From the IMG/VR virus record IMGVR_UViG_3300028025_000133, positions 1 through 26,418 of that record: a stretch of 26,418 nucleotides of DNA; one strand, written 5' to 3'. Source of the stretch: a virus. Below are positions 8,533 through 15,832 of this stretch, one piece after another; within the stretch, counting starts at the first letter, position 1, and each line of letters opens with the position of its first letter. The position numbers were made by a program, and so were the translations under genes. The notes beneath the pieces were generated by a model, which saw nothing but the letters and a program-made list of their open reading frames with translations, had not been told where the DNA came from and did not search any database.

Positions 8533-9017
8533 GGAAAATCATGGGAACTTTAGTCTTTCTATCCACTGCTGGCGGTCAGGTAAATCTGGTCGGGCCTAAC
8601 ACTGGCTCAACTTATAACATTAACGTTCCAACAACCAACGGCAACATGATTGTTGATGATGGCGCTGGAATGTTGACCATTCAAGGTCTAACGGCAACCG
8701 CAAACTCTGCGTTTACATCCACAGGCGCATTGCAGATTAGTAAGGGAACTACGGCACAACGCCCAACGCCCGTGTCTGGCATGATGCGTTTCAACGCTAC
8801 TACAAGCAAGTTTGAAGGCTACAATGCAACGGCTTGGGGTCAGCTTGGTGGCGGCGCAACGGGTGGCGGTTCAGACCAAATCTTTGTTGAAAACGGTCAA
8901 ACAGTAACAACTGATTACACAATCAGCACAAACTTCAACGCCATGTCAACAGGCCCGATTACCGTGAATTCGGGCATCACAGTCACAATCCCCACAGGCG
9001 CTGTGTGGGTGGTTTTG
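8086..9017 (+). repeat. Duplicated fibre-end modules across two genes
   Basis: A 49-codon block at 8086-8232 is repeated at 8706-8852, and the closing module at 8389-8529 is repeated at 8874-9017. Order is kept, but the DDTTTN block that separates the two modules in the long fibre is missing from the short one. Confidence 0.85.
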
Positions 9018-9020
9018 TAA
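8541..9020 (+). CDS. Short tail fibre protein sharing the end of the long fibre
   Basis: The product has 159 residues. Residues 1-45 (MGTLVFLSTAGGQVNLVGPN and on) are unlike the upstream gene. Residues 56-104 match a 49-residue block of the long fibre (SAFTSTGALQ, GTTAQ, RFN, FEGY). Residues 112-159 match its last 47 residues, ending in SGITVTI and VWVVL against VWTVV. The protein therefore looks like a new head joined to a copied fibre end. AAGGA precedes the ATG, overlapping the upstream stop codon. It may be an alternative fibre tip or a second fibre segment that docks in the same way. No enzyme motif is visible. Confidence 0.8.
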   Translation: MGTLVFLSTAGGQVNLVGPNTGSTYNINVPTTNGNMIVDDGAGMLTIQGLTATANSAFTSTGALQISKGTTAQRPTPVSGMMRFNATTSKFEGYNATAWGQLGGGATGGGSDQIFVENGQTVTTDYTISTNFNAMSTGPITVNSGITVTIPTGAVWVVL

Positions 9021-9029
9021 GGAACAATT

Positions 9030-9572
9030 ATGGCAATCACAATCAACGGCTCTGGTACGGTTACTGGCATTACTGCTGGTGGCTTGCCTGACGCAATCAT
9101 TACACAGCCTGACTTAGCTGCTAACGTGGCTGGTAATGGCCCTGCGTTTAGTGCTAGAAGCTCTGCAACAACTGCAATTTCCGCAGCAACTTGGACAAAA
9201 ATCGCGTTTACATCAGAAGATTTTGATACAAATTCAAATTACAACAATACAGGAAGCACCGTAGGTTCAACACCCGCGTATGCCTTTTTACCAACTGTTG
9301 CAGGATATTATCAATTTTCGGCAGGGGTTATTCTTAATAACACAACATCGACAGGAACAGCTTCTTTTTATAAAAATGGGTCATCTTTTTCTGCTACCCC
9401 TAGTAATACGGGAGGCATTGGTATTCTTGGCGGCTTAGGCGGTACTGCTTTAATTTATTTAAATGGCTCTACTGACTATGTTGAGTTTTACGTAGTTCTT
9501 GGTGTAGGAGCTTCTCTTGCTGGACAGTCACCTGCAACATTTTTCCAAGCATTTTTAGCAAGGGCAGCATAA
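9030..9572 (+). CDS. C1q/TNF-like domain tail protein
   Basis: The product has 180 residues. Residues 1-30 (MAITINGSGTVTGITAGGLP) form a short adaptor seen at the start of many phage fibre proteins. Residues about 37-180 have the pattern of a C1q-like jelly roll: PAFSARSS, then TWTKIAFTSEDFDTNSNY, then FLPTVAGYYQFSAGVIL (strand with the conserved Gly-x-Tyr), then a Gly-rich stretch, YVEFYVVLG and a final FFQAFLA. C1q-like folds form trimers and serve as binding heads. The start has AAGGAACA upstream. The stop codon overlaps the next ATG (TAATG at 9570-9574). It probably is a receptor-binding tip; the ligand is unknown. Confidence 0.75.
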   Translation: MAITINGSGTVTGITAGGLPDAIITQPDLAANVAGNGPAFSARSSATTAISAATWTKIAFTSEDFDTNSNYNNTGSTVGSTPAYAFLPTVAGYYQFSAGVILNNTTSTGTASFYKNGSSFSATPSNTGGIGILGGLGGTALIYLNGSTDYVEFYVVLGVGASLAGQSPATFFQAFLARAA

Positions 9573-9748
9573 TGACAACACTCTACACTACGTTATACGA
9601 ACGCATAAAAGCACTCTACCCTGAACTGCAAGACGCAGACTTCATGGACACCATCCGCTTGCAAAACGACAGCGATGGCAAAGGTGACTACATTGCCTTC
9701 TGGTCGCATCCAGTCTATGCAAAGCCAACAGAGGAGCAACTGGCATGA
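9572..9748 (+). CDS. XkdW-like small tail-associated protein
   Basis: This 58-residue gene overlaps its neighbours at both ends (TAATG upstream, ATGA downstream). AAGGG at 9560-9564 lies 7 bases before the start. It reads MTTLYTTLYERIKALYPELQ, then a short acidic segment DADFMDTIRLQNDSDG, then YIAFWSHP and the end KPTEEQLA. This matches the pattern of XkdW-like and tail-fibre-assembly small proteins (N-terminal LYP helix, DF, I-x-x-W, PTxEQL). Such proteins lie beside fibre genes in many phages, but their role is not well known. Coupling to the two fibre genes suggests help in folding or joining. Confidence 0.78.
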   Translation: MTTLYTTLYERIKALYPELQDADFMDTIRLQNDSDGKGDYIAFWSHPVYAKPTEEQLA

Positions 9749-10629
9749 CCATCAAAGTAACAGTTCCAAACACAAGCAATGACAGCTTAACCTTTGGTAG
9801 TGCTAACACGCCAACAGCGGCGCAAGTCATTGGAATTGACAGCGGTTCGTCTAACGGTCAACTAGCGTTTAACACCACGGCATCGGGTACGTCTACTGAG
9901 CGTATGCGTATTGATGCGTCAGGTAACGTAGGTATTGGTACGAGTTCTCCAAGCACAAAATTACATGTTGCTGGAACTACCACTTTGGCGGGAGATGTAG
10001 TTTCCTCTGGGGGGACGGGAGCTAATTTAGCCTTATATGGCGGCACTGCCTACAATAATGGCGCAGGTATTGCCTTAAAAGGCTCATCTAATACGACCAC
10101 ACCAGATGCAGTAATTTTTACTCGTGGCGCTTTTGTTGAGTCTGCCCGTATCGACTCCAGCGGTAACTTGCTGGTGGGGACTACGACTACAAACGGAAGT
10201 GGCGCACCTCTTTCACTAAGTCGTGGTGGAGTTAATTGGGGAGTTGGTCCAAACTCTGGCGGTTCCTTTATTATTTATAACACTGCCGGCACAGGTCAGT
10301 ACATGACTAGCGGCGGTACTACTTGGAACTCATCGTCTGATGAAAGACTAAAAACAGCCCTAGTTCCTTTTGAAAATGCCGTAGAAAAAGTAATGACTTT
10401 ACGCGCTGGAACAGGTCGATATTTAACAGATGAAACCACAGTAAGCCGATCATTCTTACTTGCTCAGGATGTTTTAAACGTACTGCCTGAAGCTGTTGAT
10501 GCAACTAATCCTGATGCGTTAGGTCTTGCCTATACCGACTTGATTCCTTTGCTCACAGCAGCCATCCAAGAACTCAAAGCAATCGTAGACACACAAGCAG
10601 CCAAGATCGCTGCGCTGGAGGCAAAATGA
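9745..10629 (+). CDS. Tail fibre protein with C-terminal S74 intramolecular chaperone
   Basis: The product has 294 residues. Residues 1-190 are fibre-like, with two copies of an R-I-D-x-S-G-N motif (RMRIDASGNVGIGTSSP and ARIDSSGNLLVGT). Residues 194-294 form an S74 peptidase (endosialidase-type CIMCD) domain: WNSSSDERLKTAL holds the Ser198/Lys203 catalytic pair, followed by VMTLRAGTGRY, SFLLAQDVLNVLPEAV, LAYTDLIPLLTAAI and a helical end. These domains help trimer assembly and then cut themselves off just before the catalytic serine, leaving about 197 residues in the virion. GAGGAG at 9731-9736 is a strong ribosome site. Stop and next start overlap (ATGA). Confidence 0.9.
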   Translation: MTIKVTVPNTSNDSLTFGSANTPTAAQVIGIDSGSSNGQLAFNTTASGTSTERMRIDASGNVGIGTSSPSTKLHVAGTTTLAGDVVSSGGTGANLALYGGTAYNNGAGIALKGSSNTTTPDAVIFTRGAFVESARIDSSGNLLVGTTTTNGSGAPLSLSRGGVNWGVGPNSGGSFIIYNTAGTGQYMTSGGTTWNSSSDERLKTALVPFENAVEKVMTLRAGTGRYLTDETTVSRSFLLAQDVLNVLPEAVDATNPDALGLAYTDLIPLLTAAIQELKAIVDTQAAKIAALEAK

Positions 10630-11729
10630 GCGTTTCAATTAACGGCACAAACGGCCTGACGTTTAACGATGCCTCTACGCAGAACACTGCGGCAACAGGC
10701 TTTGGCTTCAAGAATAGAATTCTGAACGGCAGCATGGTTTTAGACCAGCGTAATGCGGGGGCTAGTGTTACTGTTACGACAGCAAACCAATATACTGTTG
10801 ATAGATGGCAAGCATTTGCAACGCAGTCTTCTAAATATACGGCGCAGCAAAATGCAAATTCTGTAACCCCACCATCAGGTTTTACAAACTATTTAGGTTT
10901 AACTTCCTCATCAGCGTATTCAGTTGTATCTGGAGATTACTTCTTTATTCGTCAAGGTATTGAAGGTTTTAATGTTGCAGACCTTGGATGGGGTGCGGCT
11001 GGCGCTGCAACAGTTACTTTGTCATTTCGTGTCTACTCTAGCCTTACTGGAACATTTGGCGGTGCTTTAGGAAACGCAGCAGGTGATAGATCATATCCTT
11101 TCACCTATACAGTTTCTTCAGCAAACACTTGGACAACAATTACTGTAACTGTTGCTGGCGACACTGCTGGCACATGGTTAAAAACCAATGGTGGCGGTTT
11201 ATATGTTTATTTTGGTATCGGGGTAGGCTCTACATACAGCGGAACCGCTGGAGCATGGGCTGGCGCTCAATACTTGTCAGCAACAGGCGCAACCAGCGTA
11301 GTCGGCACAAACGGAGCAACCTTCTACATCACCGGAGTGCAATTAGAAAAAGGCAGCACAGCCACATCGTTTGACTACCGCCCGTATGGTACTGAGTTGG
11401 CTTTGTGTCAGCGGTATTATGAAGTTGTGGCAACTGCAACCGAGTATTTGGGTTGCGGGTTTTGGAATAGTGCTACTGCGCCATATGTCATGGCAACATA
11501 CAAAGTTACAAAACGTGCCGCACCAACAATGTCATATGTCGGAACAGTTGGAAACATGACGGCTTTTTGGTCGGGTTCTGGCTTGGCATTTTCTTCGATG
11601 ACGCTCACTAGCGGGCAAGGAAACACGTTTTATCTTTATGGAGTCACTTCAAGTGGCGGCACGACAGGCCAAGCAGTTGGAGTAAGCCTCGGCTCTGGGA
11701 ATCAAATTGTTGCATCAGCGGAGTTGTAA
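10626..11729 (+). CDS. Tail/receptor-binding protein with carbohydrate-binding-like domain
   Basis: The product has 367 residues. The start [15 protein letters not shown] resembles the adaptor of the 9030 gene product. Residues about 28-60 ([17 protein letters not shown], then YTVDRWQAF) and about 230-265 ([11 protein letters not shown], then [17 protein letters not shown]) are hallmarks of a widespread phage and environmental protein type with a carbohydrate-binding-like beta-sandwich domain between the two motifs. The remaining 100 residues (about 265-367) are beta-rich and probably variable. GGAGG precedes ATG. It is likely a host-surface glycan binder on the tail; no hydrolase motif is visible. 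Family membership is recalled from motif patterns. Confidence 0.8.
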   Translation: MSVSINGTNGLTFNDASTQNTAATGFGFKNRILNGSMVLDQRNAGASVTVTTANQYTVDRWQAFATQSSKYTAQQNANSVTPPSGFTNYLGLTSSSAYSVVSGDYFFIRQGIEGFNVADLGWGAAGAATVTLSFRVYSSLTGTFGGALGNAAGDRSYPFTYTVSSANTWTTITVTVAGDTAGTWLKTNGGGLYVYFGIGVGSTYSGTAGAWAGAQYLSATGATSVVGTNGATFYITGVQLEKGSTATSFDYRPYGTELALCQRYYEVVATATEYLGCGFWNSATAPYVMATYKVTKRAAPTMSYVGTVGNMTAFWSGSGLAFSSMTLTSGQGNTFYLYGVTSSGGTTGQAVGVSLGSGNQIVASAEL

Positions 11730-11731
11730 AA

Positions 11732-11896
11732 ATGTTCAAACTGTATAAAGACCCAAAAGGTAATTCAGTAAACGGCGTAATTCGCCTTTCTGACATGGCT
11801 TGCATCCCTTTCGACCCCGCTAACACAGACTACCAAGCCTATTTGAAATGGCTGGACGAGGGCAACACGCCTGAACCTGCTGACGAAAGCGCATGA
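11732..11896 (+). CDS. Small tail-fibre-assembly-type protein, 54 residues
   Basis: The frame starts 2 bases after the upstream stop codon, with GGAG at 11720-11723. It reads [45 protein letters not shown] and ends ESA. The [18 protein letters not shown] pattern, followed by an acidic Pro-rich end, is frequent in small phage proteins next to fibre genes and is often labelled fibre assembly. Its stop overlaps the next start (ATGATG at 11893-11898). A chaperone or linker role for the preceding receptor-binding protein is inferred from position. Confidence 0.78.
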   Translation: MFKLYKDPKGNSVNGVIRLSDMACIPFDPANTDYQAYLKWLDEGNTPEPADESA

Positions 11897-12201
11897 TGTT
11901 TACTTGGAAAATACTAGAAGTTTTTGCAGATGGTGAAGCAATCACCTCTGTGAAATACTTGTGTTCAGTCAAAGACGGTGACAACACCGTTGAAACTGAA
12001 GGCTACTGGAATTTTCCAGAAGCAGGAATTGTGCCGTTTGCTGAAGTGACAGAGGCCATGATTGTCCAATGGATTGAAGATTCTTCTATGGTTGACGGAA
12101 AGAATGTCATAAAATCAAGGCTAATAGAACAGCTTGAATCGCTGTCAAAGAAGCCTGTTCCAGCCCCTTGGTTGCCACAGGTATTCACACCAGACCTGTA
12201 A
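11893..12201 (+). CDS. Conserved phage protein of unknown function, tail region
   Basis: The product has 102 residues. It has an N-terminal beta-rich half ([20 protein letters not shown], then [11 protein letters not shown]) and a helical second half ([14 protein letters not shown], then [12 protein letters not shown]), ending in PAPWLPQVF. The pattern WKILEV, KYLCSV, EGYWxF, PWLP recurs in small phage proteins encoded near fibres, but no function is known to me. There is no membrane segment. Two ATGs in tandem (11893, 11896) could start it; the first overlaps the upstream stop codon. It closes the fibre cassette before gp4. Confidence 0.75.
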   Translation: MMFTWKILEVFADGEAITSVKYLCSVKDGDNTVETEGYWNFPEAGIVPFAEVTEAMIVQWIEDSSMVDGKNVIKSRLIEQLESLSKKPVPAPWLPQVFTPDL

Positions 12202-12209
12202 GGTAAAAC

Positions 12210-13193
12210 ATGACCACAAAGCCAATTGACATTATCAGCCGAGCGTTAAAGGATATTGGCGCACTTGAAGGCGGCGAAACGCCTACACCAGACGCAACGC
12301 AAGATGCGTTTGATATGTTGAACGACCTTGTAGACCAATGGTCCAACGAAAACATGATGGTGTTTAACGTCACGGAAATCATTTTTCCCGTGATACCTGG
12401 TCAAATTCAATACAGCCTTGGACCATATCCGCAAACGACCAACTTCATTGGTGCATCGTTTCAAGGCTCAATTTCTGGCGACATTCTGACCGTCACAACT
12501 GTTAATTCAGGCGCTGTGGCACAAGGTCAACTGTTAAGCGGTGGCGGCATTGTTGCTGGCACACGCATTACCCTAGAAATTACTGGTGCTGGCGGTAACG
12601 TCTTGCAAGCTGGTACATATCGGGTAAGCATCCCGCAAACTGTGGCGACCACAACAATCACGGCAAACTATCAAAAGCCTTTAGGCATTGATTCAGCGTT
12701 TGTTCGCGTGAACACAACGTCTAATGGTCAACCAATTCAAGGCGGCGGTTTGGACTATCCAATTTCTGTTTTGTCGTTGCAAGACTATCAAATGATTGGC
12801 TTGAAAACGCTAAACGGTCCTTGGCCTAAAGCGGTTTATTACAACCCTAATGAAGAATCAGCAAACTTGTTTGTTTGGCCTAACCCTTCTCAGGGTGAAA
12901 TGCACTTGTTTGCAAACACTTTGTTTACGCGCTACGGCAGTCTTTATGAGGATGTTGTTTTGCCACAGGGTTACACAATGTGCCTGCGCTGGTGTTTGGC
13001 TGAACGTTTGATGCCTATGTACGGCAAAGCAAATCAAATCCAAATTGCCATGATTCAGCAATATGCTGCGCAAGCCAAAGCCACTTTGAAGCGCACAAAT
13101 ATGTCGCCGCTTCAAGTTGCGCGTTACCCTGATGCTCTGCTGGTTGGCAAAGCTAAAGACGCTGGCTGGATTCTTACTGGCGGTTTCATTTAA
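12210..13193 (+). CDS. Tail accessory / head-to-tail connector protein, P22 gp4-like, enlarged
   Basis: P22 gp4 has 166 residues and binds below the portal to start tail assembly. This product has 327. Residues 1-80 ([20 protein letters not shown], then [16 protein letters not shown]) and 155-327 ([16 protein letters not shown], then [35 protein letters not shown] and the end GWILTGGFI) have the family pattern. In between, residues 81-154 are an inserted beta-rich module that also occurs twice in the next gene. AAGG precedes ATG with 6 bases of spacing. The position before gp10 agrees with P22. The insertion explains part of the size; the core may also be larger than in P22. Confidence 0.85.
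   Translation: MTTKPIDIISRALKDIGALEGGETPTPDATQDAFDMLNDLVDQWSNENMMVFNVTEIIFPVIPGQIQYSLGPYPQTTNFIGASFQGSISGDILTVTTVNSGAVAQGQLLSGGGIVAGTRITLEITGAGGNVLQAGTYRVSIPQTVATTTITANYQKPLGIDSAFVRVNTTSNGQPIQGGGLDYPISVLSLQDYQMIGLKTLNGPWPKAVYYNPNEESANLFVWPNPSQGEMHLFANTLFTRYGSLYEDVVLPQGYTMCLRWCLAERLMPMYGKANQIQIAMIQQYAAQAKATLKRTNMSPLQVARYPDALLVGKAKDAGWILTGGFI
12450..12671 (+). repeat. Beta-rich inserted module, copy 1 (in gp4-like gene)
   Basis: Codons 81-154 of the gp4-like gene encode the pattern GSISGxxLTVTxVxSG, QxxxGxGI, TxITxxxxGxG, GTYxVSxxQTV. The same order recurs at 13593-13799 and 13806-14012. It reads as a small Ig-like or beta-sandwich domain. Confidence 0.85.
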
Positions 13194-13202
13194 AGGACTG
13201 AT

Positions 13203-15185
13203 ATGCCTGATTTTGGCTTTGTTGGCCCAAGTTATGAAGCACCAAGCATTTACCAAGATGCTCAAGAGTGCATTAACTTCTTTCCTGAGATTGACCCGCT
13301 AAAGCAGCCTGGCACTAACGGTGTTGTGGCTCTGTACCCTACGCCTGGACTTACCTTAAAAGCTGTCTTGCCTAACACGCAAGAAGTGCGTGGTATGCAC
13401 ACCGTTTCTGGCGGCTCACAGATGATTGTTGTGTCAGGCCCGTATGTTTACGCGCTGACTTCTAACCTTGTTCCATCTGTTATTGGTGTTTTGAATTCAT
13501 CTGCTGGTCAGGTAAAAATTACCGACAACGGTGTGAACGTCTATTTGGTAGATGGTGCTTATCGTTACACATGGCGCATTTCTAGCCCTGCCAACGCTGT
13601 TTTTACAGGTTCTGTAAGCTCAACTACCTTAACCGTTACAAGTGTTTCTAGCGGCACTTTGGCTGTTGGTCAATCGCTTTACGGCATTGGCGTTGCTGAT
13701 GAAACTGTCATTACTGCATTGGGTACAGGCACTGGCGGCGCTGGCACTTATACGGTCAACGTTTCACAGACTGTTGCCGCTTCAAGTTTGAATTCCACTG
13801 CTACTGGAGCAACATTTACTGCCACGATTACTGGCACGACAATGACTGTCGCATCTGTTGCTTCTGGCACTATTTACTTAGGTCAGACCATTCAAGGCGT
13901 TGGCGTTACTGCTGACAGCGTGGTTACTGCATTAGGAACTGGCACTGGCGGCGTTGGCACTTACACGTTAAGCGTGGCAAGTACGGTTGTTGTTGGCGTG
14001 ACCATGTACGCAATTAGCTTTTCCATTTTGCCGTCTACGGACGGTGCGTTTAGCGGTGCTAACACCGTTGACGTAATGGACAACTATATTGTTTACAACA
14101 ACCCAACAACTCAACAATGGGGGTCTACTGACCTTCTTTCGCCTATTTCGCCAACTACTAGCTATTCGCTAAAAGATGGCGCACCTGACGATTTGGTGGC
14201 TTTGATTGTTGACCACCGTGAAGTTTATTTGTTGGGTGAAATTTCATCTGAAGTGTGGACTGATGTTGGCTCTGTACCTTTCCCGTTCCAACGCATCCCT
14301 GGCACTTCTACCCAACACGGCTGCGCTGCGCCGTTTTCATTGGCTAGATTTGGAAATTCGTTTGCTTACGTTTCGCGCAACAACCGTGGTCAAGCGCAAA
14401 TCATGCAAATGAAAGGCTACGTGCCTGAACGCATTTCTACTCACGCTGTTGAGAATTCCATCACAAATCAATATATTGATGATGCAATTGCTTGGACATA
14501 CCAGCTTGAAGGCCATGAAATCTATGTTGTGACGTTTCCAACGTTAAACCTTACATGGGCTTACGACATTGCTTCAGGTATGTGGCACAAGTGGCTTTAC
14601 ACCGCTGACGACAACTCTTATCAGCGTCACCGTGGTAATTGCTGCGCTGTGTTTCAAGGGATGGTCTTGGTTGGCGACTATGAAAACGGTCGCATTTACG
14701 AACTAGACAAGAAAAACTACACAGACAACGGGCAAAAAGTCCGTAGACTGCGCCGCGCACCGCATTTGGTGACTGACTATCAGCGTCAGTATTTTGACGA
14801 GTTGCAGATTCAGTTCCAGCCTGGCGTTGGCACAACTGGTTTTTCTGTGCCAAACGGACTTACCTACATTGGCGACCCTTATTACATCTTGCCTGATGGC
14901 AGTCTTGTAATTGCGCCTGATAATACTTTGTATCTTGGCAAGACCTTGAATGATGAAACTGTCACGACCGACCCGCAAGCAATGTTGCGCTGGTCTAATG
15001 ACGGTGGTTCTACTTGGTCAAAAGAATATTGGGTTGGCATTGGCAAATTGGGCAAATACCGCAATCGTGCCATTTGGCGCAGATTGGGCATGGCGCGTGA
15101 CCGTGTGTTTGAAGTGTCGATTACTGACCCTGTCAACGCAGTCATTATTGGCGCTAACTTAAAAGCAAGTGGTGGAGCAAACTAA
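13203..15185 (+). CDS. Packaged DNA stabilization protein, P22 gp10-like, enlarged
   Basis: P22 gp10 has 472 residues and plugs the tail below gp4 to keep DNA inside. This product has 660. The start ([20 protein letters not shown], then FFPE and LYPTPGL), the middle ([17 protein letters not shown], then [20 protein letters not shown]) and the end ([47 protein letters not shown]) follow the family pattern of a beta-propeller-like protein. Residues 131-270 are two tandem copies of the module also found in the gp4-like protein. They interrupt a strand pair between YRYTWRIS and [15 protein letters not shown] at 13193-13197 gives the start. The stop overlaps the next ATG. Confidence 0.88.
   Translation: MPDFGFVGPSYEAPSIYQDAQECINFFPEIDPLKQPGTNGVVALYPTPGLTLKAVLPNTQEVRGMHTVSGGSQMIVVSGPYVYALTSNLVPSVIGVLNSSAGQVKITDNGVNVYLVDGAYRYTWRISSPANAVFTGSVSSTTLTVTSVSSGTLAVGQSLYGIGVADETVITALGTGTGGAGTYTVNVSQTVAASSLNSTATGATFTATITGTTMTVASVASGTIYLGQTIQGVGVTADSVVTALGTGTGGVGTYTLSVASTVVVGVTMYAISFSILPSTDGAFSGANTVDVMDNYIVYNNPTTQQWGSTDLLSPISPTTSYSLKDGAPDDLVALIVDHREVYLLGEISSEVWTDVGSVPFPFQRIPGTSTQHGCAAPFSLARFGNSFAYVSRNNRGQAQIMQMKGYVPERISTHAVENSITNQYIDDAIAWTYQLEGHEIYVVTFPTLNLTWAYDIASGMWHKWLYTADDNSYQRHRGNCCAVFQGMVLVGDYENGRIYELDKKNYTDNGQKVRRLRRAPHLVTDYQRQYFDELQIQFQPGVGTTGFSVPNGLTYIGDPYYILPDGSLVIAPDNTLYLGKTLNDETVTTDPQAMLRWSNDGGSTWSKEYWVGIGKLGKYRNRAIWRRLGMARDRVFEVSITDPVNAVIIGANLKASGGAN
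13593..14012 (+). repeat. Beta-rich inserted module, tandem copies 2 and 3 (in gp10-like gene)
   Basis: Codons 131-199 and 202-270 carry the same 69-residue pattern as each other. TALGTGTGG followed by GTYT occurs in both. The DNA of the two copies differs at many third positions, so they are old or separately acquired. Confidence 0.9.
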
Positions 15186-15427
15186 TGTCTAATGGACTTT
15201 ACAGCTCACCACAAGTAAACCCCTATCCACAAAGTGAATTCTTGGATGGTGGGACAAAAAGACCAACACGGGCTTGGCAACAATTCTTTTTGAACTTGTT
15301 GAACTTCTCGTCATCGGCAACAGCGAACACAGACGCAAGTGGACCAACACTGCCTGCTAAACCTGTTGGGTTTATAAATGTGACCGTGAACGGCAAGCCT
15401 TACAAAGTTCCTTATTACAATCCGTAA
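15185..15427 (+). CDS. Small phage protein in the tail-needle position, unknown
   Basis: The product has 80 residues. The first 30 are polar and Pro-rich, then TRAWQQFFLNLLNFSSS forms a short amphipathic helix, and the end (VGFINVTVNGKPYKVPYYNP) is a beta hairpin. The final motif xVTVNGxxYKxPYYN recurs in small phage proteins next to gp10-like genes. GGAG at 15174-15177 and a TAATG overlap with gp10 support the start. It occupies the place of P22 gp26 (tail needle, 233 residues) but is too short and lacks the coiled coil. It may be a minor tail plug, but no function can be read. Confidence 0.72.
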   Translation: MSNGLYSSPQVNPYPQSEFLDGGTKRPTRAWQQFFLNLLNFSSSATANTDASGPTLPAKPVGFINVTVNGKPYKVPYYNP

Positions 15428-15832
15428 ATGAAAATTTTACGCATACCAACTGACCAAATTGCACAAAGATGGCATGGGATTGCGCCTTTCATTGAGGATT
15501 CATTGGTTCACTCTGGTGGAGATTTCACCATTGACCAAGTTAAGGTTTATTTGTCTTCAGGCCAATGGCTAACGCTAGGGGTTTTTGACGAACAGAGTAT
15601 GTTGGGCGTGATTGCTGTTCAATTCACAAATATGCCAAATGACCGTGTGGCGTTTATTACTGCAATTGGCGGTAAAAACATCACGAATTCGGAAACTTTT
15701 AATCAATTTCAGACTATCTTGAAGGCGCATGGTGCGACTAAAATACAAGGTGGTGTGAGAGAATCAGTTGCAAGGCTGTGGCGCAGATTGGGTTTCAGTC
15801 AGCGTTACATTCTGGTGGAGCATAAATTATGA
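15428..15832 (+). CDS. GNAT-fold-like small protein upstream of ejection proteins
   Basis: The product has 134 residues. The order is strand-helix at the N-terminus (MKILRIPTDQIAQRWHGIAP), WLTLGVFDEQSMLGVIAVQF (paired central strands of a GNAT fold), FITAIGG, and a C-terminal ESVARLWRRLGFSQRYILVE, the common ending of acetyltransferases (arm, x-LGF, Y-strand). The acetyl-CoA loop R/Q-x-x-G-x-G/A is not clear, so enzyme activity is doubtful. It starts directly after the upstream stop codon without its own ribosome site. It lies just before three ejection genes, at the place of P22 gp14. T7 gp13, also of GNAT-like type, precedes that phage's core genes. A head or ejection role is inferred. Confidence 0.72.
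   Translation: MKILRIPTDQIAQRWHGIAPFIEDSLVHSGGDFTIDQVKVYLSSGQWLTLGVFDEQSMLGVIAVQFTNMPNDRVAFITAIGGKNITNSETFNQFQTILKAHGATKIQGGVRESVARLWRRLGFSQRYILVEHKL

Noticed and set aside
6037-9017. Possible CRISPR-like or satellite array in the repetitive fibre region
   Set aside because: Repeats are in-frame protein modules of differing sequence with no constant direct repeat and unique spacer structure.
10626-11729. Possible diversity-generating retroelement target at the end of the receptor-binding gene
   Set aside because: No reverse transcriptase gene or template repeat is visible in the window, and no adenine-biased variable repeat pair was found.
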